Source of the DNA: a virus
Length of the DNA: 55,726 nt
IMG/VR virus record: IMGVR_UViG_3300017938_000011
Coordinates: 1-55,726 of that record
Reading direction: 5' to 3' (one strand)
Part shown: positions 47,801-54,789 of the stretch, piece by piece
Position numbering within the stretch: the stretch's first letter is position 1
Layout of the letters: every line of letters begins with the position of its first letter
The notes under the pieces: generated by a model
Told to the model about the DNA's origin: nothing
The model's database searches: none
Seen by the model: the letters and a program-made list of their open reading frames with translations, nothing else
Translations under genes and position numbers: made by a program

Positions 47801-48093
47801 CCTTCGTAGATCGGCGGCGGGGGTGGCAGCCAAGCATTGAGGATTTCGACCGGGACGCGGCCGCCAATCACAGGAGGATTCTGCGGCTGCGAGAGCGGCG
47901 GGTTGAGATTGGTCGCGACGATGGGCTGCGGCGGCGCAGGCGTCCACGCGCCAAGCACGACCGCCAACGCCATCGCGGCGGCGCCCATGAATGGCGGGTT
48001 TTGAGGTTGGGATTGCGGCGGAACCAGCAGCTTCTCTTGAAGCGGCTGCTGGTTGCCGACATTGTAAAGGGGCGGGTGGTAGAAGATGCCCAT
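44872..48093 (-). CDS. Proline-rich protein of about 27 tryptophan-centred repeats
   Basis: 1073 residues with no recognised family. Degenerate units of about 40 residues run nearly the whole length, with the plan QNPPF(P/I)G(T/S)xVPxxVLxxW(L/I)PPDPxFQ then xRxLxPPxSAP. I count about 27 units by their central Trp (for example EILNAWLPPPPP, VLVAWIPPDPAF, VLISWLPPDPMF, VLIGWVPPDPAY). Proline is extremely frequent, so an extended rod or fibre is likely. No signal peptide or transmembrane segment. Flanked by virion-type genes and two genes from a glycosyltransferase. Could be a fibre, a whisker or a tail-surface protein. Confidence 0.7.
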   Translation of the reverse strand: MGIFYHPPLYNVGNQQPLQEKLLVPPQSQPQNPPFMGAAAMALAVVLGAWTPAPPQPIVATNLNPPLSQPQNPPVIGGRVPVEILNAWLPPPPPIYEGNQQPYCQELLTPPISAPQNPPVIGSSVPLPVLVAWIPPDPAFQTARLLNPPISAPLAQNPPFPGTKVPQSVLNSWSATTVVSIPINGLPPSAAAPGFVLPLVSQQVVVQNAWLPPDPPFQTVRLLVPPRSAPQPTPVGSRVPLEVQINWIPPDPQFQTGPNLTLSTFQSIGTAVPLPVLISWLPTDPVFQTTRLLSPPIEAPVTPFTRPLVENFSWQTPPASVDFAFQVARNLIPPSGPTPQNPPFPGATSQQFGAVLETWLPPDPAFQTVRNLSPPVSAPQNPPAVMSIGVPLPILISWAKPPAIIDLAPSGVLSSNIPQNPPVIGTKVPIEVLVGWIPPPPQPIRTQPRLPPSGPAGQPPPPVGAKVPVEVLISWLPPDPMFQIGASLTEPSGPAVQNPPFPGTKVPVEIQIAWLPHAPQPQTGARLTPPQPGPAVPIPFPGTKVSLEVLSWYAPPIFVELPESAVLRGPAYVLAPASQIAVLDAWIAPDPPFQIGARLTPRSAPPPTPIGTKVSTEILASWLPPAPAFQAARLLSPPRSVPQNPPLIGSNFREAELLAWLPPILPLPARVQTVPPPIPQNPPFAGGAQVPLPVLLTWLPPDPAPIVGASLTEPSGPAPTTHLVGARLPDEVQLNWLPPDPQPIVAPPLTPPNGPTPQNPPFPGSRAPLEIIQALWSPISPQPQTAPSLTPPSAHVQPFGSQVPAPVMVWWQSIEPPAAQTAKLRTPPSAPQKTPIGSSVPLPVLAWWQIPPPDQVFIPKVVPQTAFLPRGTAIGQDVLSWWVALAPDQVITAKIVPRTAFVPRGVGVGQDVLSWWAVPAPDVQTRRATAPGLLVSIPPLVGAKVPVEVLVNWLAPEPIQQRILAVPSGPFPFAGAKEPLEIEIAWLGYGYQPDQPLRLPIPVSAPQPQNPPFLGSSVPLTVLIGWVPPDPAYQVAVNLDPANITPVAPDTCVASDFASFVVFASDIGKAPRS

Positions 48094-48136
48094 GCCGCCC
48101 CTCTAAGCGCGGCTTACGAAAGCCTCGTCAGTTGGC

Positions 48137-48634
48137 TTAGACGCCCTCGGCGTAATTGATCCCAACTGCCCAGTTCGACAGCGAAGCCGCCGCCGCTGGC
48201 AGGAAGAGGCCGAAACCGGAGCCGAACGCCGGCGGCAGGTCGATCTGCTCGCGCGGGGTCGCGACCCAGAGATAGCCGTTGAGAACGTTGAAGTTGTCGC
48301 CGAACATAATGGTCTTGGAGCCGGCGTTCTCGGCCGAGGCGTTGATGCCGCAGGTGCCAACCGCGCCGGTCGTCGCGCCGGAGACGATCGAGGCCGTGGT
48401 GTCGCCGAGCTTCAAGTGCTTTGGCGTGGCGCTGACCAACGTCGGGAAGGCCGAAGCCTGGGTCTCCGCCTCGATGCGTTGCTGCGCGGAAGTCGCGGAG
48501 CCCTGCTGCGACGCCCACATGCGGAGGACCAGGATGTCGACCGACGGCGCCGCGGGCGGATTGATGTAATCGAGCGTGATGGCTGAGTTCGCGAGCGTGA
48601 GGCCGTCGCCGCCAACCGTAAATTCACGAGACAT
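48137..48634 (-). CDS. Virion structural protein, decoration-like
   Basis: 165 residues. MSREFTVGGDGLTLANSAIT, NPPAAPSVDILVLRMWASQQ, GSATSAQQRIEAETQASAFP, GINASAENAGSKTIMFGDNF, LSNWAVGINYAEGV. The order of motifs resembles small phage structural proteins with a beta-sandwich fold that I remember from several tailed phages. Its start overlaps the end of the glycosyltransferase gene. Confidence 0.6.
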   Translation of the reverse strand: MSREFTVGGDGLTLANSAITLDYINPPAAPSVDILVLRMWASQQGSATSAQQRIEAETQASAFPTLVSATPKHLKLGDTTASIVSGATTGAVGTCGINASAENAGSKTIMFGDNFNVLNGYLWVATPREQIDLPPAFGSGFGLFLPAAAASLSNWAVGINYAEGV

Positions 48635-49943
48635 GGTGCATGGTCTCCGCTGATGTTGTCTTAGCCGATTGCGACCTGCCCTGTTGCACCAAGTCGCTGA
48701 GTCTTGCTCTTAGCACGGCGACCACGGATTTCCAATCCCCGTCGTGAGGTTGCCGAAAGCACGTCGCCGACGGATACCAGGGATTGTCAGTGCGGCCGCG
48801 AATCCAGAGCCAATATGTTCGATACGATGTCAGCATCACCCATGTTTTGACGCCGACCGTGCCGGCCAAATGAGCGACCGACGTGTCGACCGTGATCACG
48901 AGATCAAGGCCGGCGATGACGCAGGCGGTGTCGAGGAAATTCTTCACCTTCGAGCCGACGTCGAAGATGTCCATTTCGTCGAACGCGGCCTTGTCGGTGT
49001 CCCTGATGTCGAGTTGCAGGCTGTAGAACTCGACGCCGGGAATCTCGAACAGCGGCGCGAGTTCACGCAGCGGGATGTTGCGGACGCGGTCGTACTGGCT
49101 CTCGCGCGATCCGGACCAGCACAGGCCAACGCGCAAACGCGGCTCGCCCATCAACATCCCGGATTTCCACTTCGCCTTGAGTTGGAGCGGCAGTTGATAC
49201 GGAGCTGGTGGCGGGCAGGTATCGACATCGGTGCCGAAGCAATGGGCCAAGCTCATCATACGAACCCAGTAATCGTGCTTCGGCGTCTCATCCTTGATCT
49301 GGAGCATCAACCCCGGCAGCGTGGCGGCGAGTGGCTGCATGACCGAGGGGACGGCAGCGATCACTTTAGCTCCGCACTTCCGCAGCATCGGCACGTAGCG
49401 CAGGAACATGATGTTGTCGCCGTGACCCATCTCGCCGACGATGAGGATGGTCTTGCCGTCGAGCGGCTGCTTGCCGGTCCACTCTGGCGTCGAGCGCGGT
49501 GGCAGTTTCATTTTCTTGCGATACTCAAAATCCACGAAGCCGTCGCGCAAATTGCCGAGCACGAGATTGCAGAAGCCGCGCCCGAAGCGCGCCGCGTGCT
49601 CATAAGGCTTTTCCACATCAGGATTGTCGATCAGCATGTCGTAGTTGGTGATCGCGTCCTCGTGGCGCTGCACCTGCATGAGCAGGTGGCCAAGGTTGAG
49701 CCGCGCGACGTGGTAGAGTGGGTCATTGCGGAGAATGGCGTAGAGGATTGACAGCGCCTCGTCAGCACGTCCTAGTTCTCCAAGCGCAACGGCCCGATTG
49801 CATAGCGCGGCGCGCATATCCTCCTGCATCTGGGCAATGGCTTGGTCGAGCCACGGCAATGCCTCCTCAAAATATCTTTTCTGAACTAATTCGAGGCCAA
49901 TCATAAGCCTGCCGTGAGCGTTTAAATCCGGCATAGAGTTCAT
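48624..49943 (-). CDS. TPR-glycosyltransferase (GT9/OGT-like)
   Basis: 439 residues. TPR-like helices at about 10-140 (KRYFEEALPWLDQAIAQMQE, ALGELGRADEALSILYAILR). The enzyme part has ILIVGEMGHGDNIMFLRYVP, RVGLCWSGSRESQYDRVRNI, VEFYSLQLDIRD, VITVDTSVAHLAGTVGVKTW and a late LWIRGRTDNPWYP, the usual elements of TPR-linked GT-B enzymes related to heptosyltransferases and OGT. Such enzymes use a nucleotide sugar. In a virion gene cluster the target is probably a phage structural protein or host surface sugar. Confidence 0.78.
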   Translation of the reverse strand: MNSMPDLNAHGRLMIGLELVQKRYFEEALPWLDQAIAQMQEDMRAALCNRAVALGELGRADEALSILYAILRNDPLYHVARLNLGHLLMQVQRHEDAITNYDMLIDNPDVEKPYEHAARFGRGFCNLVLGNLRDGFVDFEYRKKMKLPPRSTPEWTGKQPLDGKTILIVGEMGHGDNIMFLRYVPMLRKCGAKVIAAVPSVMQPLAATLPGLMLQIKDETPKHDYWVRMMSLAHCFGTDVDTCPPPAPYQLPLQLKAKWKSGMLMGEPRLRVGLCWSGSRESQYDRVRNIPLRELAPLFEIPGVEFYSLQLDIRDTDKAAFDEMDIFDVGSKVKNFLDTACVIAGLDLVITVDTSVAHLAGTVGVKTWVMLTSYRTYWLWIRGRTDNPWYPSATCFRQPHDGDWKSVVAVLRARLSDLVQQGRSQSAKTTSAETMHHVS

Positions 49944-50134
49944 CGGCTTCCTACTCCTGGAAAATGCAGCACCATCATTTTGCCTGGGTTCTGCGGGGGC
50001 GACGATGGAGGCGGCGCTGTCGATACCGTTTCGTTGACGTAGACCGGACCTGCTGCGATGGCCTGCCGCGTCCCGGTCTCGTTGATGTAGAGCGGGAAGG
50101 GGAATCCGGCGACGATAGCTTGTCTGCCTGCCAT
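49940..50134 (-). CDS. Small protein with NET-type repeat
   Basis: 64 residues with two similar units: GRQAIVAGFPFPLYINET and TRQAIAAGPVYVNET, then a Pro-rich linker and an end MMVLHFPGVGSR. Repeated (L/V)Y(I/V)NET units are frequent in small phage proteins of unknown role located near fibre genes, from memory. The stop overlaps the glycosyltransferase start. Confidence 0.5.
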   Translation of the reverse strand: MAGRQAIVAGFPFPLYINETGTRQAIAAGPVYVNETVSTAPPPSSPPQNPGKMMVLHFPGVGSR

Positions 50135-50141
50135 GTCAGCC

Positions 50142-52061
50142 TCAACTGAAATTCATCAGAGGGTCTACAAAAAACGTCGTGCTTGCCTCGGCAGCCTTCA
50201 CCGTGCCGTAGATGTAGCCAACCATCTGCGCCGTCAGCGTCACCACCATCGAGAACCGACACCCGGCGCGGAACGTGGCACCGCCGTCAGTGACGGAGCC
50301 TCCGTCCACGGCACTCGCGTATCCGGCAGGCTCGCTGCTGGCGCTGGTCCCCGCCGACGTGCAGAAGAACACGCGGCCCGCGTTGTCCGGCACGCTAATC
50401 GTGTTGCCGAGCGAATAAGACGTGCTGTTGGCTCGCGCCGTCGCGTTCCATTGCGACGTTGAGTCGGCGGTGAGCGCGGTGCCGGTAGCGAGATTGTTGG
50501 CTTTGGTATCATTGGCGAAGCTGGCCATCGGCGAACTCGCCGAGCCGAAGTATTCGCACTCCAGCCATATCTGATCGTTGTTAGGAACTGCGGCGGCGTT
50601 GACGAGACCGTAAACCGTGACATTGCGGGACGATCCGGTAAGTGTGTTCCACTCTGGAATCTGGAAAGCATTGAATGGATTGATCCACTTGCTGTTCGCT
50701 GTCGTGACGATGTTCCAGCTAATCGGCGTCGTGCCGTCCGATGCGCCGCCACTGCGGTAAACCGATGTCGATTGCGTCAAAACACCGGAGTAGTGGTATC
50801 GTGCCTGCCGGTAATTTGTCGCCGCGCTATCGCTAGTGATGAAATCTACGTTACATCCTGGGTAAGTTTGCGCGATGCAAGGCGTCACGCCAGACCCCAA
50901 CAGACAATCCCTGAATATCACGCCACCGTTGAGCGAAGTCGAATCAACAAGTGTCTTACCGGAGCCCAAGGCCGAAAGGTCAACGCCGTCTATCAATGCC
51001 AATCCGAGGACAATACCTTGGAATAGATTCGTCGGCAAAGTCGCGCCTTGGATTGCACTCGGCGTATTCTTCCAGATAAAATTAGAGGTATTAATCGATA
51101 CCCCATCGGCGGTGGTTCCGATTTGCAGCGTCGTGTTAACGAGTTCGACGTAGATGTTATACACTGTTGTAATAGAACCTGAGTTAGAAGATGTGCCCAA
51201 TTTTGCAATCGTGCAATTTTCTATCTTTTGCCAGTTCGCTCCAAAAGTAAAAGTAGCATAAGAGCTTGAACCGCTGCCCGCGTTGAACGTGAGGCCATTG
51301 CAATAAACGGCGGTGCCAGCAAGACTAAGGTTACTAATCAGAGTCGTAGAAATTGATGCGCCAGTGATTATGTCGCCGGTGCCAGGCGGAACGCTGCCTG
51401 GGGATTGTGCCACGCAGTAGCAATATGCCGGAGCGGCAAAAGTGCCAGGTGAAGTCAGCGTGTTTGCTGATGCTTGCGTCTCGGCATGAATGGCGCTGAT
51501 GAAGAAAGAGTTCCCGGCCTGTCCCCAAGTTGAAGCGAAGGCGTTACCTAGCCGCGCGTGCGGCGCGCTCCAGATTGAAAAGCCACTTGCCAGCCCGAGC
51601 GAAGTCCAGGTCGCGCTGGCGTCCGACGCGGTGACGCCAGCCGTCGCCGAGAACGTTGGAGAACCGGAGGTCTTGCCTGCTCCGCCGACCGTGCAAATCT
51701 GGATCGAGGTCGTGCCAGGATCGTAGATGTGCTGACCAAGCACCCAAGTCTTGCTCAGTGACCACTGCGGCGTGTTGGTGATGTCGCCGTTGAGGCCGCT
51801 GAGTCCGGTACATTCCTGGAAGACCGCCGTACCGCTGGTGTTCAGCGCGCCGCGCGTCACCGTCCATGTCGGTTCCGTCGTGGTCGAGCCCGCCGTTGTA
51901 ACGATGAAGCAGCGTTCGCTGCCAACCGCTGGCGTCGTGAGCTGCCGATAAAGCGCGCCAGCCGCAACAACGGTCAAGCCAGGGAATGTCGGGATGGCGT
52001 AATAGCCTGTCGAGGAGCCGTTGCCGAAGTTGACATACCAAGCATTATCGACGAGGGCCAT
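50142..52061 (-). CDS. Large beta-rich virion or fibre protein
   Basis: 639 residues: MALVDNAWYVNFGNGSSTGY, SERCFIVTTAGSTTTEPTWT, and repeated SGSPTFSATAGVTASDASAT type modules, Gly/Ser/Thr-rich, followed by a beta-helix-like middle (LTFNAGSGSSSYATFTFGAN, WQKIENCTIAKLGTSSNSGS) and VFFCTSAGTSASSEPAGYAS. Carbohydrate-binding or surface-exposed fibre is the likely role. No catalytic motif. No signal peptide. Confidence 0.6.
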   Translation of the reverse strand: MALVDNAWYVNFGNGSSTGYYAIPTFPGLTVVAAGALYRQLTTPAVGSERCFIVTTAGSTTTEPTWTVTRGALNTSGTAVFQECTGLSGLNGDITNTPQWSLSKTWVLGQHIYDPGTTSIQICTVGGAGKTSGSPTFSATAGVTASDASATWTSLGLASGFSIWSAPHARLGNAFASTWGQAGNSFFISAIHAETQASANTLTSPGTFAAPAYCYCVAQSPGSVPPGTGDIITGASISTTLISNLSLAGTAVYCNGLTFNAGSGSSSYATFTFGANWQKIENCTIAKLGTSSNSGSITTVYNIYVELVNTTLQIGTTADGVSINTSNFIWKNTPSAIQGATLPTNLFQGIVLGLALIDGVDLSALGSGKTLVDSTSLNGGVIFRDCLLGSGVTPCIAQTYPGCNVDFITSDSAATNYRQARYHYSGVLTQSTSVYRSGGASDGTTPISWNIVTTANSKWINPFNAFQIPEWNTLTGSSRNVTVYGLVNAAAVPNNDQIWLECEYFGSASSPMASFANDTKANNLATGTALTADSTSQWNATARANSTSYSLGNTISVPDNAGRVFFCTSAGTSASSEPAGYASAVDGGSVTDGGATFRAGCRFSMVVTLTAQMVGYIYGTVKAAEASTTFFVDPLMNFS

Positions 52062-52372
52062 CAGACGAAGCCTCTCCTAGACCGGCTGAATGACTTCCAG
52101 CCGTAATGCCCGAAAATCTTCACCACGCCGCGCTGGTACACGATCTTGCGCGCGACCTCCCCGGTATCAACATCGTTCCGCATCACCGTCCACTCGAACT
52201 CGCCGCTGTGGACCTCGTACTGCGTCCCGATGGTCCAGGCCGCACCGTCGGAATCGGTGATGATGAAGGCTGGCGGTATCTCGACATAACTCTCCGTCTT
52301 GTTCGCGCGCTCGTAGCGGGCACCGTTGATGATGCCGACGAGCATGTCTTTGTCAAAAAGAAAATCCGTCAT
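52061..52372 (-). CDS. Small virion-type protein, 103 residues
   Basis: MTDFLFDKDMLVGIINGARY, then ESYVEIPPAFIITDSDGAAW, TIGTQYEVHSGEFEWTVMRN and a basic end FSRSRRGFV. Probably all-beta. Start and stop abut neighbours in the same operon. No family recognised. Confidence 0.5.
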   Translation of the reverse strand: MTDFLFDKDMLVGIINGARYERANKTESYVEIPPAFIITDSDGAAWTIGTQYEVHSGEFEWTVMRNDVDTGEVARKIVYQRGVVKIFGHYGWKSFSRSRRGFV

Positions 52373-52373
52373 G

Positions 52374-53300
52374 TCATGCTGCTTTCTTCGGCAGGATCAG
52401 GCCACGATTCGGCACTAGCAAGCCAGACTTTCTATGCCGCTGGTAGCGTGGCGGTAACCAACCCACAGATTTCCGCCGCTGCGCCAGGATAGGCCCTTGC
52501 TGCGGCCAAGGATTATAAGGATTGAGGCCGGTAGCGCCGCCGGTCTGCGATAGTGCGTCCACCATGATGCCCCAGCCGCCCGCCGTCGCGGCAGAGGCGA
52601 ATGCGGCAGAGGCGGAGGAAATAGTGGCGGCCAGAACCCGATATTCTACTTGGAGACCAGCCGCATTGCTTCCAGAGTTTTCAAGCGCGACATCCGGCGT
52701 GACCGAAGTTCCTGTTGTACCAGCGAGTGGTCCAGGCTGGACACTTTCAAAAAATGGGACAGTAGCGCCGTTGTCCGAGCTACCGCCGAACGCAAAGGTT
52801 AACGTCGCGGCATTCGCGGTTGAGACGTTAGCCCCGGACGTCAACTGTGTCCGCGTAGCGCCGTTGTTGGTGACCGCAAACCCGAGTGCCGTCGTTGCCG
52901 ACTGATCCCACGGATTTGTCCGATAGGATGTTCCCGTGAACCCGGTGACCGAGAAGCTCATGAACGCGCCGTTGTCCAAGGCACCGCCAGCGGTGGTGAT
53001 CGAAATAGAACTCGAGACTGTTAATGCCGTGGCAATGTAGGTCCACCAGATCTCCAAATCGGTCAATCCGCTGCCAAACGCCGAATTAGACGTGTACTGA
53101 ATGCCGTTGCGTTTTTGATAGATGTTGCTGGTTCCGTCAGATGGCGGAGTAGAAGTCGATATCGTTGGGTACGATGCGCTGACACTGTCCATGACGGAAC
53201 AAATGATGACGACGTCACCCACGCTCGCGAGCATCCCAGTTTCCGCGATGGGCGAGGTCGTCGAGATTCCCGAGGCATAGTCTCGTATGCTTAGAGCCAT
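52374..53300 (-). CDS. Beta-rich surface-type protein, 308 residues
   Basis: MALSIRDYASGISTTSPIAE, then a Gly/Ser/Thr-rich middle (LTVSSSISITTAGGALDNGA, FMSFSVTGFTGTSYRTNPWD), ATLTFAFGGSSDNGATVPFF and YRVLAATISSASAAFASAAT, then a proline-rich hydrophilic tail (GLNPYNPWPQQGPILAQRRK). It resembles phage head or tail fibre-surface beta-sandwich proteins. No named family. Confidence 0.55.
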   Translation of the reverse strand: MALSIRDYASGISTTSPIAETGMLASVGDVVIICSVMDSVSASYPTISTSTPPSDGTSNIYQKRNGIQYTSNSAFGSGLTDLEIWWTYIATALTVSSSISITTAGGALDNGAFMSFSVTGFTGTSYRTNPWDQSATTALGFAVTNNGATRTQLTSGANVSTANAATLTFAFGGSSDNGATVPFFESVQPGPLAGTTGTSVTPDVALENSGSNAAGLQVEYRVLAATISSASAAFASAATAGGWGIMVDALSQTGGATGLNPYNPWPQQGPILAQRRKSVGWLPPRYQRHRKSGLLVPNRGLILPKKAA

Positions 53301-53301
53301 C

Positions 53302-54780
53302 TCATCCGCCTAAGTTGGCGCCAGTCTTCAGGTTCGTGTTGCCGGAATAAGTGATTGTTGGATTGTAAGTCCCTTCGCCTTCGTTAGCCACAGAGAACAC
53401 TCCGTAGTCCGTTCCGGTCGGATCGACAAAATTATTCTCATAGGTCATCGAGGTCTTAATGTTGCTCGTATCGACGTACCAATCATAGCTGACGGTATTC
53501 GTCCCGAGCGTCACCATTGTATTATTATTCGTAACGACAACGGTTGCGCTGCCGCTGTTGCCAGCCGCACTGACGATGCTTAAACCTTGTGTCGCGGCTC
53601 CGGCATAAGTTCCCGTCAAGCCCGGTTGGCGCCAAAGATTGAAGTTCGTGGTGATAGTCTGAATGTTGCTGGCGGAAATGTTGAAAACCTGCAACCAGTC
53701 ACCATGAGAACCGTCGATTGGAAAACCAGCTCCAGCGACTTCAACTAGATTGTATTGAATTGTCAGCGTCACTCCGGTTTGTGCCGGAGTATCCTGACCA
53801 TAGACAACATCTTCGTTCCAGAAATTCTTGATCCAATTATATTGGATTAGATTAGTGCCATACCCATTGCCCTCAATCCCTCCGGCATTATTGTTGGTGT
53901 AACCCTGCAACGCACCCCCGTCCACGATGTTGTACGCGACCGTTACGTTGGATGCCACAAGACTCGCGGAACCTACTGTTTCAATTCCCGGTACAGTAAT
54001 CTGGCCAGACCCATAAGTCGTGCCGCCGCCGCCTTCATGCCAATAGTTATCGCGGATAGTGAACCCGGAACAATTAGCCACGATGATGCCAATGCCAGTA
54101 TGCAGCGAGAAGTCATAGCCCCACAACACGGCATTATTGGCCGATGATCCTGAGAACTGAATAGCTTGACCATTGCCGCTATAAGAGCCGGGGTAAGTGC
54201 CGCCAATCGCTGTCAGTATAGAGACGAGCGTTCCGACCGTGTTGCTTGTGTAGCTAGAGAACGGATCGCGCAGGAAATAAAAGTTGTTCCCCGACATACC
54301 AGAAGTCGAGGCGTTGATCGCCGATCCGCCGCTAGTTGTCGAGACTTGGAATTGCGTTTCCGTCAATCCAGTCGAAATGACATAGTACGGTACGCCCTGC
54401 GTCAGCGCGCTAGGCAAAACGTTCGTGCTGGTCAGTGGTAGACCGCTGGTGGGAGAAATGTTGTCCTGTTGTGCATAGAAGGTGATGATCTGGCCAGCGG
54501 AAAGACCATGCGTCGACGGTAACCCGGGCGGTGCGACATAGGTAAACAAGATCGTCGAACCAAAGTTTGACATCGTCAAGTTGGCATTGATGCCGACGGC
54601 GTAATCCCAACCGCTTACCTTCCATGCCGGTGGATGAGCATAGTTGGCCCGCTCGTTCGGCCACTGCGCCGAGCCAATCGCAGCGTTCGGCGAGCCATCC
54701 ACTCCCGCATATGGATCGGTGGACGAACCGGACGATGGCGGCGACAATTTCGGCTTTGTCTGAATGAGAACGTAATCCAT
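53302..54780 (-). CDS. Beta-helix protein, candidate polysaccharide-binding spike
   Basis: 492 residues. The first part has DPYAGVDGSPNAAIGSAQWP and a module STHGLSAGQIITFYAQ ... VPYYVISTGLTETQFQVSTT like fibre domains. From about 200 on there is right-handed beta-helix sequence (GIIVANCSGFTIRDNYWHEG, VAYNIVDGGALQGYTNNNAG, GYGTNLIQYNWIKNFWNEDV). Position next to a glycoside hydrolase supports polysaccharide binding or cleavage, but catalytic residues are not clear. Confidence 0.6.
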   Translation of the reverse strand: MDYVLIQTKPKLSPPSSGSSTDPYAGVDGSPNAAIGSAQWPNERANYAHPPAWKVSGWDYAVGINANLTMSNFGSTILFTYVAPPGLPSTHGLSAGQIITFYAQQDNISPTSGLPLTSTNVLPSALTQGVPYYVISTGLTETQFQVSTTSGGSAINASTSGMSGNNFYFLRDPFSSYTSNTVGTLVSILTAIGGTYPGSYSGNGQAIQFSGSSANNAVLWGYDFSLHTGIGIIVANCSGFTIRDNYWHEGGGGTTYGSGQITVPGIETVGSASLVASNVTVAYNIVDGGALQGYTNNNAGGIEGNGYGTNLIQYNWIKNFWNEDVVYGQDTPAQTGVTLTIQYNLVEVAGAGFPIDGSHGDWLQVFNISASNIQTITTNFNLWRQPGLTGTYAGAATQGLSIVSAAGNSGSATVVVTNNNTMVTLGTNTVSYDWYVDTSNIKTSMTYENNFVDPTGTDYGVFSVANEGEGTYNPTITYSGNTNLKTGANLGG

Positions 54781-54789
54781 CGTCGCCCT

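Noticed and set aside
44872-48093. Regular DNA repeats that might suggest a CRISPR array or minisatellite
   Set aside because: The units are degenerate at DNA level, stay in one reading frame and encode a continuous protein; there are no constant direct repeats with unique spacers.
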